This document shows positions 1 to 8,587 of a stretch of DNA of 64,000 nucleotides, piece by piece; the stretch's first letter is position 1; each line of letters opens with the position of its first letter. The notes beneath the pieces are model-generated. The model was given only the letters and a program-made list of their open reading frames with translations. It did not search any database and had not been told where the DNA came from. Made by a program: the position numbers and the translations under genes. The DNA is from Sphingopyxis sp. OAS728 (lineage in GTDB: Bacteria; Pseudomonadota; Alphaproteobacteria; Sphingomonadales; Sphingomonadaceae). The stretch spans positions 3,404,501-3,468,500 of the forward strand of contig NZ_JADBDT010000001.1 of the NCBI RefSeq assembly GCF_014873485.1. The letters run 5' to 3'.

Positions 1-569
1 CAGCGCATGGCGTGGCTGTGGATGATGCCCTTCGGCGTGCCGGTGGTCCCCGACGAATAGATGATGTTGAAACCATCCTCGGGCAAAATCTCGACCGGCC
101 GCGGCTTGGCGCCCGCGAGCGACAGCCAGGCGTCGAGCGGCGAGCCCGCGTCGCTGCCGTCCATCGCGATCAGGTCGCTCGCGGTGATGACATGGCCTTC
201 GAGGCCTGCCTTTGCCGCGCTGTCGAGGAACAGGTGGCGCGCGCCGGTGTCGGCGATCATCGCGGCCATCTGTTCGCCGGTCGCGCTGTTGGTGACCAGC
301 CCCGCGACCCCGCCGGCGCGCAGCGTGCCGATGATCACGGCCATCTGCTCGACGCTGTTGAGACCCGCGATCGCTGTGCGGTCGCCTTTCGCGAATCCGT
401 CCTGCTGCAGCCGCGCCGCGATTCGGTCGGTCAATTGATCCAGTTCGGACCAGCTCAGTCGCCGCACCGCGTCGGCAGCCGCTACGGCATCGGGACGTTC
501 CGCAGCATGGGCACGGACAAGGTCGGGAAGGGTGGCGAAATCGCCGTCGAGCATTTCGATACTGGTCAT
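1..569 (-). CDS. Acyl-CoA synthetase (AMP-binding), C-terminus beyond window edge
   Basis: The first 189 residues of an adenylate-forming enzyme are visible; the gene runs off the left edge. The family activates a carboxylic acid with ATP and joins it to CoA. The diagnostic phosphate-binding loop YSSGTTGTPK is at residues 171-180. The N-terminal part has the usual Ser-Glu-Leu helix (residues 41-43) near position 40. The ATG at 569 is the only good start and begins 33 bases from the divergent regulator at 603, so the two probably share a promoter region. The substrate cannot be told without the C-terminal half. A second synthetase gene follows at 1515, but the two are not close copies. Confidence 0.9.
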   Translation of the reverse strand, partial: MTSIEMLDGDFATLPDLVRAHAAERPDAVAAADAVRRLSWSELDQLTDRIAARLQQDGFAKGDRTAIAGLNSVEQMAVIIGTLRAGGVAGLVTNSATGEQMAAMIADTGARHLFLDSAAKAGLEGHVITASDLIAMDGSDAGSPLDAWLSLAGAKPRPVEILPEDGFNIIYSSGTTGTPKGIIHSHAMR

Positions 570-602
570 GTCTAGGGGTTAGCACAGCCGAAAGGCGGTG
601 CA

Positions 603-1370
603 ATGGCGGTGGGGCGGCGGCGCGACAGCAAGTTGCGGCGACGACGGGGGATGCGGGTGGCATCATCGAATATTGCGGAAACGGACGACCGGAAATTGCG
701 GGTCGCCATCTATCATCCCGTATCAGCGCGAGCCGAGGCGCTCGGGGCGGCGGTCGTAGCGGCAGGCATGGGGGTCCAATTCCTGCCACCGCATGTGAAC
801 GGGATTCGTCCCTGGATGGACAGTTGTTTCGACCTGCTGGTCGTCAACCCGTTCCTGGGTTGGCAGGAGCCCTTCGAATTCGTCCGGCTGGCGCGGTCGG
901 CGATCGGCCGTCGCCCGCTAATCGCGCTTTCGGACCGCGATTCGCTCGACGACCGGATGATTGCGCTTAGTGCAGGGGCAGACGATGCGGTTGGCTGGAC
1001 GGGCAATTTGCCCGAAATACTCGCGCGGATCGCTGGCCTGCTGCGCCGCAGCCGCATAGCCGCCGGGCAATTGGGGGAGGGCGAGCTGCGCATCGACCTG
1101 ATCGACCGGCGCGTCGAGCGCGCGGGCCGGATCATCCGCCTGCCGCTCCGGGAATTCGACCTGCTCGCCAATCTCGCGCGCGTGCCCGACCGCCCGCTAT
1201 CGCGCGATGCACTGCTCAAAGCGGTGTGGCGGCTCGATTTCGATCCCGGCACCAACCGGGTCGAGGTGCATATGTCGCGGCTGCGCGCCAAGGTCGATCG
1301 CGGGTTCGACTGGCCGATGCTGCACACGGTGAAGGGGCAGGGTTACGCGTTGCGTTCGCGACCCTATTAA
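603..1370 (+). CDS. Response-regulator-like winged-helix protein with degenerate receiver
   Basis: This 255-residue protein has the architecture of an OmpR/PhoB regulator. A receiver-like domain spans about residues 32-150. A trans_reg_C winged helix spans about 165-252, with the recognition-helix region around NRVEVHMSRLRAK and the terminal hairpin HTVKGQGYAL. The receiver lacks key residues: the strand that should end in the phospho-accepting Asp reads FDLLVVNPF (Asn82), the N-terminal acidic pair is replaced by YHP, and the conserved Lys is missing near GWTG (131-134). Phosphorylation is therefore unlikely. No histidine kinase is adjacent. AAAGG at about 590-594 supports the start at 603; an internal ATG at 651 is an alternative. 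Confidence 0.85.
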   Translation: MAVGRRRDSKLRRRRGMRVASSNIAETDDRKLRVAIYHPVSARAEALGAAVVAAGMGVQFLPPHVNGIRPWMDSCFDLLVVNPFLGWQEPFEFVRLARSAIGRRPLIALSDRDSLDDRMIALSAGADDAVGWTGNLPEILARIAGLLRRSRIAAGQLGEGELRIDLIDRRVERAGRIIRLPLREFDLLANLARVPDRPLSRDALLKAVWRLDFDPGTNRVEVHMSRLRAKVDRGFDWPMLHTVKGQGYALRSRPY

Positions 1371-1514
1371 GCGTCGCGTCGCCCGATCTTGCTCCCCAAT
1401 TTGCCGCTTCTTGATCGCGAACCTGTCATCGGTCCCAGCTTGCTTGACCAAAAGTTTCAGGTTGCTACTCATCTTCGACATAAAGAAACCAACGATTCCC
1501 GGAGACGATGCCCG

Positions 1515-3047
1515 ATGCACCCCTCAGTCCATGCCCGTGCCAATCCTGACAAAGCCGCGATCATTGTCGCCGAGACGGGAGAGGCGATCAGCTATGGCGA
1601 GCTCGACGCCGCCTCGAACCGTGCCGCGCAGCTCTTTCGTTCGCATGGTCTCGGGCATGAGGATGTCGTCGCCTTCATGCTCGACAACACGCCGCATTAT
1701 TATGGTCTGACGTGGGGCGCGCAGCGCGCGGGGCTGCGTTATGTCTGCATCTCGTCGCGGCTGACGCAAGACGAGACCGACTATATCCTCGAAAACTCGG
1801 GCGCAAAGATCCTCGTCGTGTCGGCGAGCCTCGCTGGCGCCGCACAGCAGCTCACGACTGGGATCAAGCGCTTTGCGATGGGCGGCGATATCCCCGGTTA
1901 CGAGAGCTGGGAGGAGGCGGTCGGCGCAATGCCCGCGACGCCGGTCGCCGACGAGCGCGCCGGGGTCGACATGCTCTACTCGTCGGGCACCACCGGCCGG
2001 CCGAAGGGCGTGCGCGTGCCGCTGCCCGAAGATCCCGCGATCGATGCGGTGAACAGCCTCGTCATGCTTGCGTCGGCGGTGTTCCAGATCAATTCGGACA
2101 GCATCTATCTCTCGCCCGCGCCGCTCTATCACGCCGCGCCGCTACGCTGGTCGATGACGATCCACCGCCTCGGCGGGACCGTCGTATTGATGAAGAAGTT
2201 CGACCCCGAAGCCGCGCTCGCGCACATCGAAAAATATCGCGTGAATTCGAGCCAATGGGTCCCGACGCATTTCGTGCGGATGCTCAAGCTCCCCGATGAC
2301 GTCCGCGCGCGCTACGATACGTCGTCGCTCAAGGTCGCGATCCATGCCGCCGCACCGTGCCCGGTGCCGGTCAAACAGGCGATGATCGACTGGTGGGGGC
2401 CCGTGCTCTTCGAATATTATGCAGGGTCCGAAGGCAATGGCATGACCTTCATTTCCAGCCCCGACTGGCTGACGCACAAGGGTAGCGTCGGGCGCCCGAT
2501 CCTCGGGACGGTGCACGTCATGGGTGAGGATAATGAGACCGAGCTTGGTCCGAACGAGGAGGGCGCGGTCTTTTTCGAAAGCGAGAATGTCTTCGAATAT
2601 CACGGTGATAATGAGAAAACCGCGTCGAGCCGCAACTCGAAAGGCTGGTCGACGCTGGGCGATGTGGGCAAGCTCGACGAAGAAGGTTTCCTCTACCTCA
2701 CCGATCGCAAGAGCTTCATGATCATCTCGGGCGGGGTGAACATCTATCCGCAGGAAATCGAGAACCATCTCGTCACGCACCCGAAAGTTGCCGACGTCGC
2801 GGTCGTCGGCGGCCCGCACGACGAAATGGGCGAGGAAGTGATCGCGGTGATTCAACCCGCCGACATGGCGGACGCGAACGAGGCGTTCCGCGACGAGTTG
2901 ATCGCCTATGCGCGCGAGAAACTGTCGGGGGTGAAGATCCCGCGCCGCATCGACTTCCTCGAAGCGCTGCCGCGGCACGATACCGGCAAGCTCTACAAGC
3001 GCCTGCTTCGTGATCAATATTGGGAGAAAGCGAAGGCGGAGGCCTGA
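1515..3047 (+). CDS. Acyl-CoA synthetase (fatty-acid-CoA ligase type)
   Basis: This is a 510-residue member of the ANL superfamily that should convert a carboxylic acid, ATP and CoA to acyl-CoA. The P-loop LYSSGTTGRPKG lies near residues 154-165. The hinge region TDRKSFMIISGG with NIYPQEIE and the C-terminal catalytic Lys in HDTGK (Lys492) are all present, so the enzyme looks intact. The start at 1515 is chosen because GGAGACG at 1501-1507 is spaced as a ribosome site; the frame is open further upstream to 1389, but that stretch does not look coding. It leads a three-gene run with the isomerase-like gene (4-base gap) and an enoyl-CoA hydratase, which suggests one acid-degradation pathway. The substrate is unknown. 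Confidence 0.9.
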   Translation: MHPSVHARANPDKAAIIVAETGEAISYGELDAASNRAAQLFRSHGLGHEDVVAFMLDNTPHYYGLTWGAQRAGLRYVCISSRLTQDETDYILENSGAKILVVSASLAGAAQQLTTGIKRFAMGGDIPGYESWEEAVGAMPATPVADERAGVDMLYSSGTTGRPKGVRVPLPEDPAIDAVNSLVMLASAVFQINSDSIYLSPAPLYHAAPLRWSMTIHRLGGTVVLMKKFDPEAALAHIEKYRVNSSQWVPTHFVRMLKLPDDVRARYDTSSLKVAIHAAAPCPVPVKQAMIDWWGPVLFEYYAGSEGNGMTFISSPDWLTHKGSVGRPILGTVHVMGEDNETELGPNEEGAVFFESENVFEYHGDNEKTASSRNSKGWSTLGDVGKLDEEGFLYLTDRKSFMIISGGVNIYPQEIENHLVTHPKVADVAVVGGPHDEMGEEVIAVIQPADMADANEAFRDELIAYAREKLSGVKIPRRIDFLEALPRHDTGKLYKRLLRDQYWEKAKAEA

Positions 3048-3051
3048 TCCG

Positions 3052-3660
3052 ATGACCGCCCGCGTCGAATTCTTTTTCGACCTCTCCTCGCCGTGGACCT
3101 GCCTTGCGTTCCACAATTTGCCAGGCGTGCTCGAACGCACCGGCGCGACGGCTGTGTACCGGCCGATCCTTGTCGGCGGGGTGTTCAACGCGGTGAACCC
3201 GGCCGTCTATGCAGCGCGCGAGCAGGTCGATAATCGGCGGCTGACGCATAGCTGGAAAGTGCTGAAGGACTGGGCGCGGCTCGCGGGCGTGCCGATGAAT
3301 TTCCCGTCGCGGTGGCATCCGGCAAAAAGCATCACCGCGATGCGTTTCTGCTGCGCGCTCGAAGAGGATCAGGCGGCGCTCGTCCGTTTCGCGCGCGGCG
3401 CCTTTGCCAGCTATTTCGATCGGCAAGAGAATCTCGATGACCCCGCTGTGCTTGCGGCGGTCGCGGATGCCGAAGGGCTCGATGGCAATGCGCTGGCTGC
3501 TGCGGCCGGCAGCGATGCGGTGAAGGCGCGGCTGCGCACGAACACCGATGAAGTCATCGCGCGTGGCGGCTATGGATCGCCGACGATTTTTGTCGACCAT
3601 GACGATATGTATTTCGGCAACGACCAGCTTCCGCTTGTCGAGGCCGCGCTCACACGTTGA
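3052..3660 (+). CDS. 2-hydroxychromene-2-carboxylate isomerase / DsbA-fold protein
   Basis: This 202-residue protein belongs to the thioredoxin-fold family that includes GST kappa and 2-hydroxychromene-2-carboxylate isomerase. The N-terminal strand and helix read FFFDLSSPWTCLAF, with the Ser pair where the family keeps its catalytic Ser. The C-terminus has the typical cis-Pro segment GSPTIFVDHDDMYFGNDQL. Relatives act with glutathione in aromatic degradation, but many members in acyl-CoA operons have no proven reaction. The start at 3052 lies 4 bases after the synthetase stop, implying translational coupling. The fold is clear; the substrate is not. Confidence 0.85.
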   Translation: MTARVEFFFDLSSPWTCLAFHNLPGVLERTGATAVYRPILVGGVFNAVNPAVYAAREQVDNRRLTHSWKVLKDWARLAGVPMNFPSRWHPAKSITAMRFCCALEEDQAALVRFARGAFASYFDRQENLDDPAVLAAVADAEGLDGNALAAAAGSDAVKARLRTNTDEVIARGGYGSPTIFVDHDDMYFGNDQLPLVEAALTR

Positions 3661-3673
3661 AAAGGACTCTCCC

Positions 3674-4477
3674 GTGAAAGACCGTATTTCGATCACCATG
3701 CTCGAAGGCGGGATCGCCGACGTCCGCCTGATCCGCGCCGACAAGATGAATGCGCTCGACCCCGCAATGTGGGAAGCGCTCGCCGAGGCGGTCGACCAGT
3801 TGAAGGCGGCTGCGGGCCTCCGCGTCGTGGTCCTGTCGGGCGAGGGCCGGGCCTTTTGTGCCGGACTCGACCTGTCGAGCCTCAGCAATGATCGCGATCC
3901 GGGGGCGAGCAGCGCGGGGGGCAGCCTGTCCGATCGCACGCGCGGGATCGCGAACAACGCCCAATATGCGGCGTGGGGCTGGCGCGAAATCCCGGTGCCG
4001 GTGATCGCCGCGGTGCACGGCGTCGCCTTTGGCGCGGGCAGCCAGATCATGGCGGCCGCCGACATTCGGATCGTCCACCCCGACACGCGCATCGCGATCA
4101 TGGAAATGCGCTGGGGGCTCGTCCCCGACGTCGCGGGCATGGCGCTGTGGCGCACGCAGGTCGCCGACGATGTGCTGCGCGAGCTGATCTACACCAACCG
4201 CGAGTTCAACGGGTCGGAGGCGAAGCTGCTTGGCTTTGCGACGCATGTCTCGGACGATCCGCTGGCGCGGGCGATGGAACTTGCGCAAGTGATCGCCGAC
4301 AAGAATCCGCACGCGATCCGAGGGGCGAAGCGGCTGTGCAACATGCTTGCCGATGCAAGCGACGCCGAAATCCTTCAGGCCGAAAGTGACGAGCAGGTGA
4401 AGGTCATCCGCACCCCGAACCAGATGGAAGCGGTGATGGCCGGCATGCAGAAGCGGAAGCCGAACTTCGTCGATTGA
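3674..4477 (+). CDS. Enoyl-CoA hydratase/isomerase (crotonase) family
   Basis: This 267-residue crotonase-fold protein would hydrate or isomerise an acyl-CoA. The two oxyanion-hole loops are visible as FCAGLDLSSL and HGVAFGAGSQIMAAADIRI. The second catalytic-loop region reads EMRWGLVPDVAG. The chosen start is GTG at 3674, preceded by AAAGGA at about 3661-3666; an ATG at 3698 would shorten the first strand. It is the third gene of the run beginning at 1515, with a 13-base gap. Such members often serve in beta-oxidation or degradation of cyclic acids. A REP-like palindromic repeat follows directly. Confidence 0.88.
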   Translation: MKDRISITMLEGGIADVRLIRADKMNALDPAMWEALAEAVDQLKAAAGLRVVVLSGEGRAFCAGLDLSSLSNDRDPGASSAGGSLSDRTRGIANNAQYAAWGWREIPVPVIAAVHGVAFGAGSQIMAAADIRIVHPDTRIAIMEMRWGLVPDVAGMALWRTQVADDVLRELIYTNREFNGSEAKLLGFATHVSDDPLARAMELAQVIADKNPHAIRGAKRLCNMLADASDAEILQAESDEQVKVIRTPNQMEAVMAGMQKRKPNFVD

Positions 4478-4491
4478 CCATCGCTCGATAT

Positions 4492-4577
4492 CCGTTCGTG
4501 TCGAGCGAAGTCGAGACACCCGTCGAGATGGCGCCAAGCCGATGGGCATCTCGACTTCGCTCGATGCAAACGGGTCT
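4492..4577. repeat. Palindromic repeat family C, copy 1
   Basis: An imperfect inverted repeat of about 86 bases starts CGTTCGTGTCGAGCGAAG and ends with the complementary CTTCGCTCGATGCAAACGGG arm. The same element recurs at 48164-48249 with only the central part diverged. It lies between two convergent genes, as REP-type elements often do, and might act as a transcript end. Confidence 0.85.
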
Positions 4578-4583
4578 CGCGAG

Positions 4584-5273
4584 TTACAGCAGGCTCAAAA
4601 ACCGCGCCGCATTGTCCCAGTCGCGCTTGTGCGCGGCACGTGCTTTTTGCGCTTCGCTGTCGGCGCCCCAACGGCGTTCCTGATAGAGATCGTCGAGGCT
4701 GACGGCCTCCCATAAGGCGTCGGCTTCGACGGCGTTTTCGAGCAAGGCGAGGCCCGCGACAAGCGATCCGCCGATCGTCACGATCGGCGTCAGCGCGGTG
4801 ATCCGCCAGGCGTCCTGCGCGAAAACCATGTCCTGTAGCGTCGCGATCGTCGCTTCGGGCTGGTCGACGGGCAGCACGCCCTGCGTCAGCGTAAATTCGA
4901 TGTCGTACCGCGCTTCGGCCCAAGCAAGCAGCGGGTTCCACGCCGCCGCCTGTTCGGCTTGCAGTGCCGCATCGCGCGCGTCGCGATAACAGAAGAGGTC
5001 GCTCTCGGCATAAGCCGCGATCGGTCCGGCAAAGGCGGCTAGGTCGGGTGTTGCCAGATCGATCGCAGCGTTGGTCAGGCCCGTCATCGGCATGGCTGCG
5101 GGGTCGATCGTCTCGCCCACGTCGCGCCATTCGGCAGCGATCGCTTCGGCCAGCGGGGCGCTTGCGACGGCGAGCGGGGCGCGCTGCGGCGTGCGCACCG
5201 GACGCCCGTCGAGCGCGATGCCCCAGCCGCCGTCCTCCGCGACGACGGCGACCTCTTTCCAGAAGCGCTTCAC
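4584..5273 (-). CDS. ATP12-family F1-ATPase assembly chaperone
   Basis: This 229-residue protein matches the ATP12 family, whose mitochondrial member holds the F1 alpha subunit before assembly. Family signatures include the N-terminal GWGIALDGRPVRTPQRAPLA stretch and the central PDLAAFAGPIAAYAESDLFCYR segment, followed by the helical C-terminus. Length is normal for alphaproteobacterial members. Its start overlaps the stop of the small membrane protein gene by four bases (ATGA), so the run from 7729 down to 4584 is tightly coupled. Confidence 0.92.
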   Translation of the reverse strand: MKRFWKEVAVVAEDGGWGIALDGRPVRTPQRAPLAVASAPLAEAIAAEWRDVGETIDPAAMPMTGLTNAAIDLATPDLAAFAGPIAAYAESDLFCYRDARDAALQAEQAAAWNPLLAWAEARYDIEFTLTQGVLPVDQPEATIATLQDMVFAQDAWRITALTPIVTIGGSLVAGLALLENAVEADALWEAVSLDDLYQERRWGADSEAQKARAAHKRDWDNAARFLSLL

Positions 5274-5506
5274 AGCTCTTTGGGCGACCGCCAGCGGCGC
5301 GCGAGCAGCAGCGGCATAACCGCGAAATCGAACGCGCCGACCAGCACGATCGCGACGCCGATCCAGCGGTCGGTCGGTTGGCCGGCCAGCGCGAAACCGC
5401 CGCCGATCAGGATAAAACCGATCGCGATGAAGGCTGCGCCCATCAGGCGCATGATCGAGAGGGCGAAGAAACGTTTTTTGGCGAGGGCGTCGTCGGCTTG
5501 GCTCAT
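5270..5506 (-). CDS. Small two-helix membrane protein
   Basis: A 78-residue protein with two predicted membrane helices, about residues 18-40 and 47-69, and a basic C-terminus (RRWRSPKEL). The N-terminus is charged and likely cytoplasmic. No family is recognised. It overlaps the PaiB-like gene upstream by four bases and the ATP12 gene downstream by four bases, so it is almost certainly a real translated gene of this run. Function is unknown. Confidence 0.8.
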   Translation of the reverse strand: MSQADDALAKKRFFALSIMRLMGAAFIAIGFILIGGGFALAGQPTDRWIGVAIVLVGAFDFAVMPLLLARRWRSPKEL

Positions 5507-6123
5507 GCGCCCTCCCTATCGCCGCCGAGGTGGCGCATCAACTGCGCGAGCGCACCATGGCCGGTCGCCTCGACCCCATCGATTACGCGTCCGCGTTCGT
5601 CGGCGGACTTGTTTTGCGAAAGCTTGATCGTCGGGCGCCACGCGGCGATCCGCATTTCGAACCCGATAATCGCGCCGGTCATCTTGCTGAACAGCGCCGG
5701 GTTCATCTTGTCGCGCGTCCAAGGCGGGTTGGCGCCGACGCGCGCTTCGTGCCGAGCGGACAAGGTATCGAGCTGTGCGACCAGTTCGGCATCGTCGAGT
5801 TTGCGTGCCACGCCTTCCATCTCGATCGCGACATAATTCCACGTCGGCACCTGATCGGCGTCGGCGTACCAGCTCGCGCTGACATAGGCGTCGGGGCCCT
5901 GCACGACGGCCAGCGCATTCGCGCCGGCCAGATGGCGCGTGAGCGCATTGCCGCGCGCGAGGTGGAATTGCAGCGTCGTCCGGTCGTCGCTCAGCACAAC
6001 CGGCGCATGCGCGACGCGCGGCCCGTCGGGGGTGGTCGCGAAGATCGCGGCAAAGCCGATCTCGCGCACGAGCAATTCGGCGAGATCGTCCTGCTTGGGA
6101 CGAAAAGCGCTATTGGGATGCAT
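5503..6123 (-). CDS. PaiB-family FMN-binding protein
   Basis: A 206-residue protein of the PaiB/flavin-reductase-like split-barrel family. Characteristic stretches are the N-terminal MHPNSAFRPKQ, the central YVSASWYADADQVPTWNYVAIEMEG and the C-terminal KMTGAIIGFEMRI. In Bacillus PaiB is named as a negative transcriptional regulator, but most members are better viewed as flavin-binding proteins. The start ATG overlaps the pseudouridine synthase stop by one base (TGATG). Confidence 0.9.
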   Translation of the reverse strand: MHPNSAFRPKQDDLAELLVREIGFAAIFATTPDGPRVAHAPVVLSDDRTTLQFHLARGNALTRHLAGANALAVVQGPDAYVSASWYADADQVPTWNYVAIEMEGVARKLDDAELVAQLDTLSARHEARVGANPPWTRDKMNPALFSKMTGAIIGFEMRIAAWRPTIKLSQNKSADERGRVIDGVEATGHGALAQLMRHLGGDREGA

Positions 6124-7355
6124 CAGCCCGCTCTGGGTGGTCGCGCCGAATGCTTCTTCGCGCTCGGCTTCTTGCCCGCGGGTTTCCCGGACACCGGCTT
6201 GCCGGGCTTGCCCGGCTTCGCTTTCGCCTTGGGCTTCGGCTTGCCGACGAAATCGGTCGGCTTGCTGTCGGCGGTGCGGCCGCGCCGTTCGCCGCGCCGT
6301 GCCTTGCGGATTTGCTTGCTGTGCGCCTTGGCGGCCGCCTTTGCTGCCGCTTTCGGCGGGGGGCCCTTGGTGACATCATCGGTCCCGACCTCGCCGAGCA
6401 GCAAGTCGAAGCCGAGTGCGTCGAGGCTCGCGGCAAAATGCTCGGGCACCTCGGCGCTGATATCGATCGCGCCGCCGTCGGGATGGTCGATGCGCAGGCG
6501 GCGGCTGTGCAGGTGCATCTTGCGGCTGATCGTCCCGGTGAGGAACGCACCCTTGCCGCCATATTTGCCGTCGCCGACGATCGGATGACCGATTGCGGCC
6601 ATATGGACGCGGAGCTGGTGCGTGCGCCCGGTCAGCGGTTGCAGCTCGACCCACGCGGCGCTGTTCCCGGCGCGTTCGATGACGCGGTAGCGCGTTTTCG
6701 ACGCGAGGCCGCTATCGTGGACGTGCATCTTCTCGCCGCCCGACCCCGGCTGCTTGGCGAGCGGCAGGTCGATTTCGCCCTGCTGGATGTCGGGGACGCC
6801 GACGATGATCGCCCAATAGGTCTTCCTGGCGCTGCGGTTCGAAAAGCTTTTGGCGAAATAGGCGGCGGCGCGCGGGGTGCGCGCGATCAGTAGCGCGCCC
6901 GACGTGTCCTTGTCGAGCCGGTGGACGAGTTTCGGTCGGACCGGCCCATCATATTTCAGCGCGTCGAGCAGGCCGTCGACATGCTGCTCGGTCTTGGTGC
7001 CGCCCTGCGTCGCGAGGCCGGGCAGCTTGTTGAGCACGATCGCGCTGGCGTCGCGGTGGATCACCATTCCCGTCGCCAGTTCGATGTCGGCGTCGGTCAG
7101 CGGGCGTCCCTTGCGCGCCGGACGCGCTTCGGCCTCGACCGGCGGGGTCGGCATGACCAGCTTCTGTCCGGTCGCGATGCGGTCGGAGACATCAGCCTTC
7201 TTACCGTCGAGCGTCAGCTGTCCCGATCGCGCCCAGCGCGCGAGCAGCGCGTGCGGCGTGCCTTCGCGGTGGCGCTTGAACCAGCGGTCGAGGCGGATGC
7301 CGTCGTCTTCCTCGGCGATCGTTGCGCCGTCGAGATTGGTCTTGGGCTCGCTCAT
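6123..7355 (-). CDS. RluA-family pseudouridine synthase with long basic tail
   Basis: This 410-residue protein isomerises uridine to pseudouridine in RNA, probably rRNA. An S4-like RNA-binding segment (RLDRWFKRH...) occupies the first 80 residues. The catalytic domain follows with the family motif HRLDKDTSGALLIA carrying the catalytic Asp, and TGRTHQLRVHMAAIGHPIVGD. After about residue 330 the protein ends in a long Lys, Ala and Pro-rich tail, not part of the family fold and probably an RNA-contact extension. The chosen start (7355) overlaps the crcB stop as ATGA; the frame is open further upstream only because crcB is read in another frame. Confidence 0.93.
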   Translation of the reverse strand: MSEPKTNLDGATIAEEDDGIRLDRWFKRHREGTPHALLARWARSGQLTLDGKKADVSDRIATGQKLVMPTPPVEAEARPARKGRPLTDADIELATGMVIHRDASAIVLNKLPGLATQGGTKTEQHVDGLLDALKYDGPVRPKLVHRLDKDTSGALLIARTPRAAAYFAKSFSNRSARKTYWAIIVGVPDIQQGEIDLPLAKQPGSGGEKMHVHDSGLASKTRYRVIERAGNSAAWVELQPLTGRTHQLRVHMAAIGHPIVGDGKYGGKGAFLTGTISRKMHLHSRRLRIDHPDGGAIDISAEVPEHFAASLDALGFDLLLGEVGTDDVTKGPPPKAAAKAAAKAHSKQIRKARRGERRGRTADSKPTDFVGKPKPKAKAKPGKPGKPVSGKPAGKKPSAKKHSARPPRAG

Positions 7356-7729
7356 GCCGGCACCTGCCGCACGAGGAACAGGCCGAGCCCGCAGGCGGCG
7401 ATCGCGCCGATCACCGACGCGAGGACATAGGCGGCTGCCTGAGCGTTTTGGCCGCGTTCGAAAAGCATCCAATATTCCATGCTGAAAGAGGAGAAGGTCG
7501 TGAAGCCGCCGAGAATCCCGACGCCGACGAACAGCCGCGTGGTGTCGCCGCCGCCGCTGCGCGCGAGCCAGCCGACGAGCAGGCCCATCAGCAGGCTGCC
7601 GGCGATATTGATCGACAGCGTCCACCACGGGAAGCCGGGACCAAGCCGCGCGAGCATCGCCTGCCCGACGAGATGGCGGGTCCCGGCGCCGATCGCGCCG
7701 CCGATCATGACGGGAAACAGGCTGTTCAT
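7352..7729 (-). CDS. crcB: Fluoride exporter CrcB/Fluc
   Basis: This 125-residue four-helix membrane protein matches the fluoride channel family, which forms dual-topology dimers that release fluoride from the cell. Signature stretches are GGAIGAGTRHLVG, NIAGSLLMGLLVGW and the GGFTTFSSFSMEYW motif that lines the pore. Length is typical. It overlaps the start of the pseudouridine synthase by four bases. No fluoride riboswitch was recognised upstream. Confidence 0.95.
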   Translation of the reverse strand: MNSLFPVMIGGAIGAGTRHLVGQAMLARLGPGFPWWTLSINIAGSLLMGLLVGWLARSGGGDTTRLFVGVGILGGFTTFSSFSMEYWMLFERGQNAQAAAYVLASVIGAIAACGLGLFLVRQVPA

Positions 7730-7776
7730 ATGGCTCGCCCTAGCCGGAAACGGGCGCGAGGCATAGCGCGCCATTT

Positions 7777-8355
7777 TCAGGCGTCGGGCGGCGCCAGCGC
7801 AGTGGCCGGGCGTTCGTGGGTCGCGCGCCAGTTTTCGGGGCGCATGAAGCCGCCCTGCCATATGCCGCGCCGTTTCGCCTGCGCTTCGGCTTCCTCGACC
7901 ATATAGGCCTCGCTCGTCGCGACCGCCCAACCTTGCCGGACCATCTCGGCGCCAAGGTCGACGCCGTCGGGGGAGGGCGCGGTACGGCACGCGGCGAGCG
8001 TGCGGTCGTAACGATCCTTCGCCGCCACCTCGCAATAGAGCGATCCGCGCCCCGCCAGTTTTTCGAGCGCTGTGCGTGCTTCGCGCCCGCACGGCCAGCG
8101 GACGGCGCCGCGAGCGCAATCCTGCCGATATTCGACCGCGTCGATGCCGGTCAGGCGGATCGTCAGCGGAGCATCATCCTGCCGGACCGTCAGGCTGTCG
8201 CCGTCGATCACATGGACGAGCGGTACCGCGGGGGCGGGCGCCGGCAACCACGCCCATGCAACAAGGGCGAGCCCGGCGAGCAGCAGAATCGCGAGCAGCG
8301 ACCGGAAACGGCGCCGCCAGCGGAGGCGCGTGAGCGAAGAGGGTCCCGAAACCAT
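7777..8355 (-). CDS. Secreted or membrane-anchored thermonuclease-like protein
   Basis: A 192-residue protein with a basic N-terminus and one hydrophobic segment (about residues 18-38), followed by a staphylococcal-nuclease fold. Landmarks are VIDGDSLTV, IRLTGIDAVEYRQDC and the DRYDRTLA loop. The family cleaves DNA and RNA with calcium, but many bacterial homologues are untested. The start at 8355 is the one that puts the hydrophobic segment near the N-terminus. It stands alone between crcB and a divergent winged-helix gene. Confidence 0.87.
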   Translation of the reverse strand: MVSGPSSLTRLRWRRRFRSLLAILLLAGLALVAWAWLPAPAPAVPLVHVIDGDSLTVRQDDAPLTIRLTGIDAVEYRQDCARGAVRWPCGREARTALEKLAGRGSLYCEVAAKDRYDRTLAACRTAPSPDGVDLGAEMVRQGWAVATSEAYMVEEAEAQAKRRGIWQGGFMRPENWRATHERPATALAPPDA

Positions 8356-8587
8356 CGCGCCTCGACTGACCCGGCTCCGGCGGCTTGGCAAGCGTGAATT
8401 ATCTGTTGACGATGAGAACAAATCATGTCCAAATCGGACCAATTCCCTTCCGGCTGACAGACGCCGACTCATGCAGCAGCCAAGCTTGGGTCCGGATTGG
8501 CGGCAAATAGGAACGAACAAAAGGTGAATATCGCCGAAATGACGGCATGGTTACACCAGGGTGGAGCGATGAAACGGGGTAGGCAGC

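Noticed and set aside
7352..7729. Fluoride riboswitch upstream of crcB
   Set aside because: The bases before the gene were looked over for the conserved pseudoknot core and nothing convincing was found.
8400..8540. LexA box before the nuclease or winged-helix gene (GAACAAA, GAACGAAC)
   Set aside because: The spacing does not fit the alphaproteobacterial GTTC-N7-GTTC or GAAC-N7-GAAC form.
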